From positions 88,255-152,254 of the forward strand of contig NZ_JAHZQZ020000020.1 in the NCBI RefSeq assembly GCF_019449275.2: a stretch of 64,000 nucleotides of DNA, read 5' to 3'. The notes beneath the pieces were generated by a model, which worked only from the letters and a program-made list of their open reading frames with translations, was not told the DNA's origin and made no database searches. Below are positions 17,476-25,255 of the stretch, piece after piece. Position 1 is the first letter of the stretch. The number at the start of each line of letters is the position of its first letter. Source of the DNA: Microbacterium sp. HD4P20 (GTDB taxonomy: Bacteria; Actinomycetota; Actinomycetes; Actinomycetales; Microbacteriaceae). A program made the translations under genes and the position numbers.

Positions 17476-18363
17476 CTACTTCGTGTCTCCATCGTCATAC
17501 GACCAGTCGATCGCATCGGGAGGGACGAGCGAGCGAAGAATCTGCCGATCGGCGTGGTAGATGGCTCGCATGCGCGATCGAACGTGCTCGTCCAGCGCGG
17601 GTGGCTTGGCCCCCGGATCCGCCAGCCGTGTCGCAACGTGAGTCACGGCACTGCCCGCGCCTCTCAAGATCAGGTTCCGCCGAGGCCCGCGGCGGTCCGT
17701 GCCGCCCAGCCGCACTGTCTTCAGCCTGTGCCCGAACCGGTACAGGCCCAGATAGCGTGAATCATAGATTCCAATGTTCTCCGACCGATCAGTCGGGCGC
17801 CACGATCGTGCAAAACGGACACCGATTAGCGCGCAGCACTCCTCAAGCGTGTCATCTAGATTCGCCGTGACGGCACGCTGCGTGAGGAATAGAAAGTTCT
17901 CCGACGGCATTCGATCAAGCCACCGGGCGATTGAGGCGCCGTACATTCCGTATCCGATCACCGAGGAGAGGGGCGATTCTTCGCCGCGGTCGTAGGAATC
18001 GAGCGCATCGCGCAAGCCGTCACTCAACGGCTTGACGGGCAGGTGTGCGTGCCGCACAAGGTGGTAATAGGCAGAGACTGCGCGTCCGATCGGCTCTCGG
18101 AACACCACGATGAGTTTCGCGTTCGGGACGGCATCCGCGACGCGGTCGGCGACTTCTCTCCGAGCGAGGTTATCGGGTCTCTTTATGCCGCACACGGCGT
18201 CAGGCTGGCCGAATGAGATCCATTTCCCGTCGGCAAAGTCGGGGTCCTCGAAGAATGGGCTCTCGCCGGCGGGCATGTAAACACCGGGAACGCGCCGCAG
18301 TCCACTTTGAAGTGAAGACGTCGCTGCTTTCTGAGCGCCGATGATAATGAAGTCAAGTGTCAC
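17476..18363 (-). CDS. PAPS-dependent sulfotransferase
   Basis: The 295-residue product has an N-terminal 5'-phosphosulfate loop, IIIGAQKAATSSLQSGLRR (residues about 6-24), and the 3'-phosphate segment KLIVVFREPIGRAVSAYYH, the hallmark of Sulfotransfer_1-type heparan/polysaccharide sulfotransferases. It starts at a GTG overlapping the stop of the polymerase gene as GTGA, so the two are coupled. The same strand carries cysN, cysD and cysQ upstream, linking PAPS supply to its use. It differs clearly from the sulfotransferase at 9638, so two positions or two sugars may be sulfated. Confidence 0.9.
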   Translation of the reverse strand: MTLDFIIIGAQKAATSSLQSGLRRVPGVYMPAGESPFFEDPDFADGKWISFGQPDAVCGIKRPDNLARREVADRVADAVPNAKLIVVFREPIGRAVSAYYHLVRHAHLPVKPLSDGLRDALDSYDRGEESPLSSVIGYGMYGASIARWLDRMPSENFLFLTQRAVTANLDDTLEECCALIGVRFARSWRPTDRSENIGIYDSRYLGLYRFGHRLKTVRLGGTDRRGPRRNLILRGAGSAVTHVATRLADPGAKPPALDEHVRSRMRAIYHADRQILRSLVPPDAIDWSYDDGDTK

Positions 18364-19763
18364 GGGCGCCTCATCTGTGGACTGCTCTGATCGTTGCCCA
18401 ACCGCCGCTTTTCGGAACCGCGGTTCATAATTACAAGAAGGGCGAATAAAAGGAAGCCGGATAGGAACATCGGAGCCACGCCGTTGAGGGCGCCACGCAA
18501 GATGATCACGATATAGCCCATCAAGAGGGCGGCGAGGATCGCGGACTGACTGAGGATCCGTCGCGAGAACGCATCCCGCGAAAGGCCTTCTACATAGCTG
18601 ACCAGAACGCCCAGTACCAGCAGGACGATGATGACCCCCGGGAATCCAAAGCTGATGAGTGCCTCAGCGGGGAGTGGGTTCGAGACATTGGTATATCGAT
18701 AGCCCAATGTGGATGAAACTATCTCGCCGGAGTCAATAGGTTTCGACGGCCACAGTGAACGCGGTACCCAAAACAACGCAACCCCTAGAAAGTTCTCGCC
18801 GTAGCGAAGGGGATTCGTTTGCGTGTAGATCCACGTGTCGATGATCTGCTTGAACCCGTCGAAGTCGACGCGAAGCAAATAGGCCTCGACATCGCGGCTG
18901 ATGGCCTGGGAGATGTCGACGCCGGTCCCATATCCGAGTGCCTTGATCGCTGGAAAAAAGAAGAAGAGGAAGACAGGTGCCGTCATGCCGAAAAGTAACT
19001 TCCATCTAGTCTGGAAGAACGACGTTGCTGCAGCGGTCAACGCCAAGATGGCCCCGAGTAGCTGGAAGCGTGGAAGACCGAGCGGCCAGTTCAGCACCAC
19101 ACACGTGAAGATTGACAGCGTTGTCAGCAGGAGGTATCTCGGTTTCCGACTCGGCCTGTGGTTGGCGAGAAGGTAGACGCAGATTACGGCTCCCAGAAGG
19201 CTGATCGACCGACCGATGAATAGAAGCTGCTCCCAACTTTCCTCAGACGATGCGAAGTCCAGTGATCGTTCCTCGCGATTCAAGAACAGCCTCGAGGGCC
19301 CCACTGCCGCTGCGATCGCCAAAGAAGCGATCAAGATCAGAGCGACCGCACGCCAGTAGAGGTGTGGGTTGAGCGGAGTAGTTGCTGTCCGTGTTGTCCT
19401 GTACTTCATTCGCGAGTCGATCCACCACTCGCCGAGGATGTACGCGCACTGCGCCAGAGAGAGAACGACGTAGCCTTGGACAATCTCCGGCCCGTACGTG
19501 GATTGCCAGGGGAAGCTGGACCTCTCAATCTGCAGGTTCGCTGGGACCGCGACGAAGAATAGGAAGAAGAACGCGACTAGCAAGGAGACGCCACCCCTCC
19601 GTGAGCTAAGGATCACAAAGAGGAAGATCAGGGCATTCGCGACGATGTAGGCGGATCGAGCGAACGAAAGGCCGTCTTCGCCTTCGAGGACCAAGCACGC
19701 GATCAATGTGAGCGCGAGGGCGACAAAACCCCCGACCTGCAGAAATCGAGCCCAGACATCCAT
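18360..19763 (-). CDS. Wzy-like O-antigen/exopolysaccharide polymerase
   Basis: The 467-residue membrane protein has ten or more hydrophobic helices and a large loop around residues 310-370 (containing YTQTNPLRYGENFLGVALFW), the layout of O-antigen polymerases, which join lipid-linked repeat units outside the membrane. Sequence conservation in this family is low, so the call rests on topology and on the location between sulfotransferase and flippase genes. The start at 19763 lacks a good Shine-Dalgarno sequence. GC content is below that of the flanking genes, in line with the usual variability of polymerase genes. Confidence 0.8.
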   Translation of the reverse strand: MDVWARFLQVGGFVALALTLIACLVLEGEDGLSFARSAYIVANALIFLFVILSSRRGGVSLLVAFFFLFFVAVPANLQIERSSFPWQSTYGPEIVQGYVVLSLAQCAYILGEWWIDSRMKYRTTRTATTPLNPHLYWRAVALILIASLAIAAAVGPSRLFLNREERSLDFASSEESWEQLLFIGRSISLLGAVICVYLLANHRPSRKPRYLLLTTLSIFTCVVLNWPLGLPRFQLLGAILALTAAATSFFQTRWKLLFGMTAPVFLFFFFPAIKALGYGTGVDISQAISRDVEAYLLRVDFDGFKQIIDTWIYTQTNPLRYGENFLGVALFWVPRSLWPSKPIDSGEIVSSTLGYRYTNVSNPLPAEALISFGFPGVIIVLLVLGVLVSYVEGLSRDAFSRRILSQSAILAALLMGYIVIILRGALNGVAPMFLSGFLLFALLVIMNRGSEKRRLGNDQSSPQMRRP

Positions 19764-19890
19764 GGGCAGGAGCTTCTCACCGGTCAGCGGCTCCTCGCCG
19801 ATTCTGCCGATCGGCTTGGCTCGCGCGGTGGGCCCTGACCTACTGATGTCTGCCTGTCCTTTGTATCCGTCGTGCTGGTGGATCCAGAAC

Positions 19891-21141
19891 TTAGTCGGTC
19901 TCGCTGATGGTTCCAGCGCCGACGGTGCGGTTGGTCGACTCGTTAATCAGGACAAACGCCCCCGTGGTGCGATTGCGCGAGTATGGATCCGCAACTAGCG
20001 GCGTAGTCGTTCGAAGTCTTACACGGCCGATGGAGTTCAGCCCGAGCTCGCGCTTGAGCTCGCTGCGGTGCAGCGTGTTGACGTCGAGCTCGTACGCGAT
20101 CTCCTTGACAACCGTCCGGGCGGAGCGGGTGGTATGGAGAATCGACAGCTTGTCGCCCTCCTTCAGGGGTTGATCGTCCATCCAGCAGACCATCGCGTCG
20201 ATGTCCTGGCTGATCTCGGGATGGTTGTTGACACGGCAGATCACATCACCGCGCGAGATATCAATCTCGTCCGCCAGCCGTAGGGTGACTGACATCGGGG
20301 GGAACGCTTCATCGACCGCGCCGTCGGCGGTGTCGATGCCGGCGACAGCAGACGTTAGGCCGCTTGGAAGGACCAGGATCTCGTCGCCAACTTTGATGAC
20401 ACCACTCGCTACTTGACCCGCGTAGCCGCGATAGTCGCGGGGAGTGCTCTGTTGCGGACGGATCACGTACTGCACCGGGAACCGCACGTCTTGCAGGTTT
20501 CGATCGCTCGCGATGTATACGTTCTCGAGGTGATGAAGGAGCGAGGTGCCCTCGTACCACGGCATGTTCTCCGAGCGATTCACCACGTTGTCGCCGGCGA
20601 GCGCCGAGAGCGGTATCGCCGTCATATCCGTGATATTCAGCTTTGATGCAAACGCGAAGAACTCATCGCGAATGGAGTCAAAGACCTCTTGAGACCAGCC
20701 GACCAGGTCCATCTTGTTCACAGCGAGCACGATGTGCGGCACACGCAGGAGCGAAGCGATCGTCGCGTGACGCCTGCTTTGTTCGAGGACGCCCTTCCGA
20801 GCGTCTACGAGCACGATCGCGAGGTCCGCGGTCGAGGCGCCAGTGACCATGTTCCGGGTGTACTGAGTGTGCCCTGGGGTGTCGGCGATGATGAACTTGC
20901 GCTTGGGCGTCGCGAAGTATCGATAGGCAACATCGATCGTGATGCCCTGTTCGCGCTCGGCACGGAGTCCGTCCGTCAGGAGCGAGAGATCGGTGTACTC
21001 GTCTCCACGGCTCTTGCTTGTGGACTCAACACTCTCGAGTTGATCCTCGAAGATCGACTTCGAGTCGTAGAGCAGGCGACCGATGAGCGTGCTCTTACCA
21101 TCGTCCACCGAACCCGCGGTCGCAAACCGCAACATGTCCAT
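19891..21141 (-). CDS. cysN: Sulfate adenylyltransferase subunit 1 (GTPase)
   Basis: CysN is the regulatory GTPase of heterodimeric ATP sulfurylase, which makes APS from ATP and sulfate. The 416-residue protein shows GSVDDGKST (G1), GITIDVAYRYF (G2), DTPGH (G3) and NKMD (G4), followed by the two beta-barrel domains. It ends without a C-terminal APS kinase, unlike the CysNC fusions; the kinase is encoded separately at 24025. It starts two bases after the cysD stop codon. Confidence 0.96.
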   Translation of the reverse strand: MDMLRFATAGSVDDGKSTLIGRLLYDSKSIFEDQLESVESTSKSRGDEYTDLSLLTDGLRAEREQGITIDVAYRYFATPKRKFIIADTPGHTQYTRNMVTGASTADLAIVLVDARKGVLEQSRRHATIASLLRVPHIVLAVNKMDLVGWSQEVFDSIRDEFFAFASKLNITDMTAIPLSALAGDNVVNRSENMPWYEGTSLLHHLENVYIASDRNLQDVRFPVQYVIRPQQSTPRDYRGYAGQVASGVIKVGDEILVLPSGLTSAVAGIDTADGAVDEAFPPMSVTLRLADEIDISRGDVICRVNNHPEISQDIDAMVCWMDDQPLKEGDKLSILHTTRSARTVVKEIAYELDVNTLHRSELKRELGLNSIGRVRLRTTTPLVADPYSRNRTTGAFVLINESTNRTVGAGTISETD

Positions 21142-21143
21142 GT

Positions 21144-22055
21144 TCAGAAGTACCCCTGCTTCTTCCGGTCTTCCATAGCCGCTTCACTCACACGGTCATC
21201 CCCGCGCGTAGCTCCCCGCTCTGTCACTCGGGTAGCGGCGACCTCCTCGATGACGAGCTCCACCGTGTCTGCCTCGGAAGCTACAGCCGCGGTCAGGGTC
21301 GCATCGCCGACCGTGCGGTAGCGCACCTTTCGCGTAGTGACAGTCTCGCCGTCCTTGGGCTGGCAGAACTCGTTGGCGGCAAAGAGCATGCCGTTTCGCT
21401 CGAAGACTTCTCGGTCGTGCGCATAGTAGATCGCGGGGATCTCGACGTCGTACTCGGCTATGTACTGCCAGATGTCGAGCTCGGTCCAGTTCGAGAGTGG
21501 AAACACGCGGATACTCTCCCCGGGGTGAACCCGGCCGTTGTAGAGGCTCCAAAGCTCGGGCCGCTGGTTCTTCGGATCCCACTGCCCGAACTCGTCGCGG
21601 AACGAGAAGACTCGCTCCTTCGCGCGAGCCTTCTCCTCGTCGCGACGCGCCCCGCCCATGCACGCGTCGAACTGGTTCTTCTCGATGGTGTCGAGGAGAA
21701 CCGGCGTCTGAATGCGGTTGCGAGAGCCATTGGGCTCCTCGCGCACCTCGCCGCGGTCGATAGCCGCTTGCACGGACCCAACGACAAGCTGCAAACCGTG
21801 CTTCTCGACGATAGCGTCCCGGTAGTCAATCACCTCAGGGAAGTTGTGCCCGGTGTCGACGTGGACGATAGGGAACGGGACTCGCGCCGGGTAGAACGCT
21901 TTCATCGCGAGATGTAGCAAGACGATAGAGTCCTTGCCGCCGGAGAAAAGCAGTGCCGGCTTCTCCATCTGCGCGACAACTTCGCGAATGATTTGGATCG
22001 ACTCGGCTTCAAGCAACTGCAGCTGGGTCAATTGGTACTGGTTGGGTGACGTCAC
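21144..22055 (-). CDS. cysD: Sulfate adenylyltransferase subunit 2
   Basis: CysD is the catalytic subunit of ATP sulfurylase and partner of CysN. The 303-residue protein has the PP-loop SGGKDS (residues 39-44), IVHVDTGHNFPEVIDYRD, MGGARRDEEKARAKE and the C-terminal MEDRKKQGYF typical of the family. It starts at a GTG with a GAGAGAGG upstream, one base after the cysQ stop. It lies in the cysQ-cysD-cysN-polymerase-sulfotransferase transcription order. Confidence 0.96.
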   Translation of the reverse strand: MTSPNQYQLTQLQLLEAESIQIIREVVAQMEKPALLFSGGKDSIVLLHLAMKAFYPARVPFPIVHVDTGHNFPEVIDYRDAIVEKHGLQLVVGSVQAAIDRGEVREEPNGSRNRIQTPVLLDTIEKNQFDACMGGARRDEEKARAKERVFSFRDEFGQWDPKNQRPELWSLYNGRVHPGESIRVFPLSNWTELDIWQYIAEYDVEIPAIYYAHDREVFERNGMLFAANEFCQPKDGETVTTRKVRYRTVGDATLTAAVASEADTVELVIEEVAATRVTERGATRGDDRVSEAAMEDRKKQGYF

Positions 22056-22056
22056 C

Positions 22057-22830
22057 TTAGGCCTCTCTCTCGGAGTTCATCGCGTCGGCGATGGCGGCGA
22101 GCACGCGTGGTGCGAGTTCTGGTGCGCACACAACGAGGTCGGGAAGATACGGGTTGGGCTGGTTGTAGAGCATCGCGCTGCCGTCGAGCCGCGACGTATG
22201 GAATCCGGCGGAACGAGCTATCGCAATTGGGGCTGCCGAATCCCACTCGAACTGGCCCCCGCCGTGGACGTAGAGATCCACTTCACCGCGCACTGTCGCG
22301 CAGACCTTTACCCCCGCGGAGCCCATTGGCACGAGCTCGGCGCCGAGGGACTCAGCGACCGACTCGACGAGCGCGGGCGGCCGCGACCGACTGACGGCGA
22401 TGCGAAGCCTTTCCGCAGGGTTGAGAAGCGGAAGATCGTCGGCGGTCGTGACGATAACGTCTGGCCCGCCCAAAGCGACCGCTCCCACCCTCAACTCACC
22501 GTCTTGCCAGAGTGCGACGTGCACTGCCCAGTCATTGCGCCCCTCGGAATACTCGCGGGTGCCGTCGAGAGGATCGATGATCCACACGCGGTCCGCACGG
22601 AGGCGGGCGTCGGAGTCCTTCGCCTCTTCGCTCAGCACTGCGTCCGTTGGGCGGTGCGCGTCCAGAAGGGCCGCGATGTGAGCCTGTGCGCCTGCGTCAC
22701 CTGCATCTTTCAAGGCATGCCCATCCATGGTGCCTCGTTGCTCGCGAATGCCTATGAGTTCGGCGGCGGCCGACCGCGCGACATGGCGCGCGAACTCGAC
22801 GTCGGAGACTTGCGCGAGAGAGGAGGTCAC
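22057..22830 (-). CDS. cysQ: 3'(2'),5'-bisphosphate nucleotidase
   Basis: CysQ hydrolyses PAP, the by-product of sulfotransferases, to AMP, and can act on PAPS. The 257-residue protein has the inositol-monophosphatase fold with the metal-binding WIIDPLDGTREYSEGR and the C-terminal GGQFEWDSAAPIAIAR. As first gene of the cys operon it links PAPS synthesis with removal of the inhibitory product, which matters most when PAPS is used for sulfation. Start at 22830 is the family-typical one. Confidence 0.93.
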   Translation of the reverse strand: MTSSLAQVSDVEFARHVARSAAAELIGIREQRGTMDGHALKDAGDAGAQAHIAALLDAHRPTDAVLSEEAKDSDARLRADRVWIIDPLDGTREYSEGRNDWAVHVALWQDGELRVGAVALGGPDVIVTTADDLPLLNPAERLRIAVSRSRPPALVESVAESLGAELVPMGSAGVKVCATVRGEVDLYVHGGGQFEWDSAAPIAIARSAGFHTSRLDGSAMLYNQPNPYLPDLVVCAPELAPRVLAAIADAMNSEREA

Positions 22831-23036
22831 AGAGCGGTTGCCAATCTGGGGTAGACAAGTCGAACGATAGCGCAGCCGCCGTGGGTGCCAGAACAGTGAA
22901 CACTTTACGCGTTACACCCGTGTGACGATGGAGTGCTATCTTCACCGTGCCCACCCATCTGGATGGAAGGTCGGGGTATGGCGACACAGTTTCGCATCGC
23001 GCTTAGCCGCCTTCATCGAACGAGCAGGGAAATTTA
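22831..23036. promoter_or_regulatory. Divergent promoter region between cysQ and the anion permease
   Basis: Transcription of the cys-sulfotransferase operon and of the TauE-cysC pair must begin here. A palindromic ACGCGT lies within an AT-richer segment (about 22895-22920), and CCATCTGGATGG (around 22956-22967) is a near-palindrome. I see no SAM-type riboswitch. A shared regulatory site would co-ordinate PAPS supply and transport. Confidence 0.45.
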
Positions 23037-23978
23037 GTGGATTGGGGGCTTGCGCTCGCCGCACTTGGGATCGGGGCTGTCGTCGGCCTCACCGGAATGG
23101 GCGGCGGCGCTCTCATGACGCCGGTGCTCGTGTTGTTCTTCGGAGTTCCACCGTTGACGGCTGTTTCCAGTGACCTGATCGTCAGCGCCGCGATGAAGCC
23201 CGTTGGCTCGGCGGTGCACATGCGCCACGGCACTGTGCAGTGGAAGCTCGTTCTCTGGCTGGTCATCGGCTCGGTGCCCGCTGCGTTCTCTGGGGCGCTG
23301 ATCATCGCAATCGTCGGTCCCATCGCGGGACTGACGAGCTTCGTAAAGACCGCGCTTGGAGTCGTCCTCCTCATCGCGGCGGCGGGACTCATTGTCCGGG
23401 CTTACTTCGCGCTAGCTGAGTACGCGCGCAACGATCGAGGGGAACGGGATCTACCGTCTGGCGGGTTCCAGGCCGAGGTACCTGTGCGGGTCTTTCCGAC
23501 CCTGATCGTGGGCATCGTCGGCGGCCTCATGGTCGGTCTCACCTCGGTGGGATCGGGATCGTTCATCATCATCGCCCTGATGTTGCTCTACCCGATGCTC
23601 ACCGCCAACCGCCTGGTCGGAACCGACCTTGTCCAGGCCGTGCCGCTGGTCATCGCAGCAGCCGCGGGGCACCTGCTGTTCGGGGAGGTTGATTGGCAGA
23701 TTGTGTGGCCGCTCGTCGTCGGGAGCATTCCTGGAGCCTTCATCGGGGCCCAGCTCTCGTCGCGTGTATCGGGTGGGATCGTCCGTCGGGCTCTCGCTTT
23801 GGTGCTCCTCGCCGCCGGGCTGAAGATGCTTGGTGTTTCGAACGAGCTCACGGTCGTCGCCCTCGCCATCGCGTTCATCGGCGGGACCGTCGGTTGGATG
23901 TGGTTGAGGAGAAAACATGGCCTCCCGCGGACGTGGCGGCAAGAACGGCGTCAACGGCTCCAGGACGATCAGACATGA
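23037..23978 (+). CDS. TauE/SafE-family anion permease
   Basis: The 313-residue protein has about eight membrane helices in two related halves, each with the glycine-rich motif of the family (AVVGLTGMGGGALMTP and GLMVGLTSVGSGSFIIIA). Members export sulfite or organosulfonates, or import small anions. Next to cysC and divergent from cysQDN, sulfate or sulfite is the likely substrate; direction is not known. It starts at GTG 23037 with AGGGA eight bases upstream. Confidence 0.9.
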   Translation: MDWGLALAALGIGAVVGLTGMGGGALMTPVLVLFFGVPPLTAVSSDLIVSAAMKPVGSAVHMRHGTVQWKLVLWLVIGSVPAAFSGALIIAIVGPIAGLTSFVKTALGVVLLIAAAGLIVRAYFALAEYARNDRGERDLPSGGFQAEVPVRVFPTLIVGIVGGLMVGLTSVGSGSFIIIALMLLYPMLTANRLVGTDLVQAVPLVIAAAAGHLLFGEVDWQIVWPLVVGSIPGAFIGAQLSSRVSGGIVRRALALVLLAAGLKMLGVSNELTVVALAIAFIGGTVGWMWLRRKHGLPRTWRQERRQRLQDDQT

Positions 23979-24024
23979 CGCCTGCTCTCTCGCTACCCTG
24001 GCACGATGCGTGAGAAGGTAGCTG

Positions 24025-25230
24025 ATGAATGACGGGCTGACGGCGAGACCCGCTACCGGAGTGCGGGTGATTCTCTTCGACGCCCAGCTCCGTGAACTCG
24101 AACTTGCCCTCGCGGGCGCATGGGGCACGCCGCCTGCGTTTGTCTCCCCGGCCGAGCGTGGAGCCCGAATCGTCACTTCGACGCCCCTCAACGCCGGCGA
24201 CGATGTGGATCTCGTGGATCCCGAAGGGAGCTTGGTCGCACGGTTGATCGTGGAACATGTCGGATCTGCGGGCGCCGGAAGGTGGGTTGCCGGTGAGCTG
24301 GATGCGCGGCGAGCGCTGGGGCATCTCGACTTCGCCGACCTGCGTCTGACGCAGCAGAAGAGTTCGACTTTGGATCGCGGATCTTGCGAAGCCGCGGTGG
24401 TCATCACGGGGGACGTCCCATCCCGATTCGACTCGCGATGGTCACGTCTGGCACCGAACGCAACTGCTGTTGTGCTTGATCACGGTGATACCGCCGAACT
24501 CGTACGCAATGTCGAGGCGCTTCGGGACATGCGGCGTCCGGTCCTCGTGCTGCCCGCCCCGGACCTGGCGATCCGAGGGGAGAACGATTGGGCGCTGGCG
24601 GTGGAGGAGGTCGTGAGGCGACTTCTGAGCCCGCAAGTGGAGGTCTGGCGAACGCGCCGGTCGAGGGGCGTCGGCATGGTCGTTCTCCTGACTGGGCTCT
24701 CGGGTTCGGGAAAGTCCACCGTGGCGAAGCGACTCGCAGAGCGGCTCACCGCCCAGGACTCGCGGAAGGTCACGCTGCTCGATGGCGACGAGGTGCGACA
24801 TGTGCTCTCGTCAGGCCTTGGATTCTCCAAAGAGGATCGCGAAATGAACGTCCGCCGGATCGGATGGGTTGCCGCACTCGTCTCGTCGCATGACGGCATC
24901 GCAATCTGCGCGCCAATCGCGCCATACGCTTCGATGCGGGCAGAGATGCGCGCACAAGCTTCCAGAGTCGGAGACTTCCTACTCGTGCACGTGTCCACGC
25001 CTCTCGCTGTGTGCGAGCAACGGGACCGCAAGGGGCTCTACGCCAAAGCTCGGAGGGGGGAAATCCCCCAGTTCACCGGCATCAGCGATCCGTACGAAGA
25101 GCCGACGGATGCAGATCTGGCAATCGACACGAGCGTCGTCGATGTCGACGACGCAGTGGATCGAATACTGTCAGCCGTGCGCGACAGGAGCGGATACGCG
25201 TCGCCTGCGCAACTGGAGTACGTCATCTAG
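24025..25230 (+). CDS. cysC: APS kinase with vestigial ATP-sulfurylase-like N-terminal domain
   Basis: The C-terminal 180 residues are a complete adenylylsulfate kinase, making PAPS from APS: P-loop GLSGSGKST (about 225-233), DGDEVRHVLSSGLGFS, REMNVRRIGWVA and KGLYAKARRGEIPQFTGI. The N-terminal 220 residues resemble the first domain of ATP sulfurylase (LRELELALAGAW, then GDDVDLVDPEGSLVARL and HLDFADLR) but lack the catalytic QxRN and HxGH motifs and are too short. It probably descends from a Sat-CysC fusion whose sulfurylase part has decayed to a binding or dimerisation domain; CysDN supply the activity. Downstream of the permease by 46 bp. Confidence 0.9.
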   Translation: MNDGLTARPATGVRVILFDAQLRELELALAGAWGTPPAFVSPAERGARIVTSTPLNAGDDVDLVDPEGSLVARLIVEHVGSAGAGRWVAGELDARRALGHLDFADLRLTQQKSSTLDRGSCEAAVVITGDVPSRFDSRWSRLAPNATAVVLDHGDTAELVRNVEALRDMRRPVLVLPAPDLAIRGENDWALAVEEVVRRLLSPQVEVWRTRRSRGVGMVVLLTGLSGSGKSTVAKRLAERLTAQDSRKVTLLDGDEVRHVLSSGLGFSKEDREMNVRRIGWVAALVSSHDGIAICAPIAPYASMRAEMRAQASRVGDFLLVHVSTPLAVCEQRDRKGLYAKARRGEIPQFTGISDPYEEPTDADLAIDTSVVDVDDAVDRILSAVRDRSGYASPAQLEYVI

Positions 25231-25255
25231 CGATCTCGCTGTCGTCAGCTCAGCG

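Noticed and set aside
22831..23036. Possible SAM or other riboswitch before the sulfur genes
   Set aside because: I looked for the conserved cores of SAM-type riboswitches and found none; only short palindromes are present.
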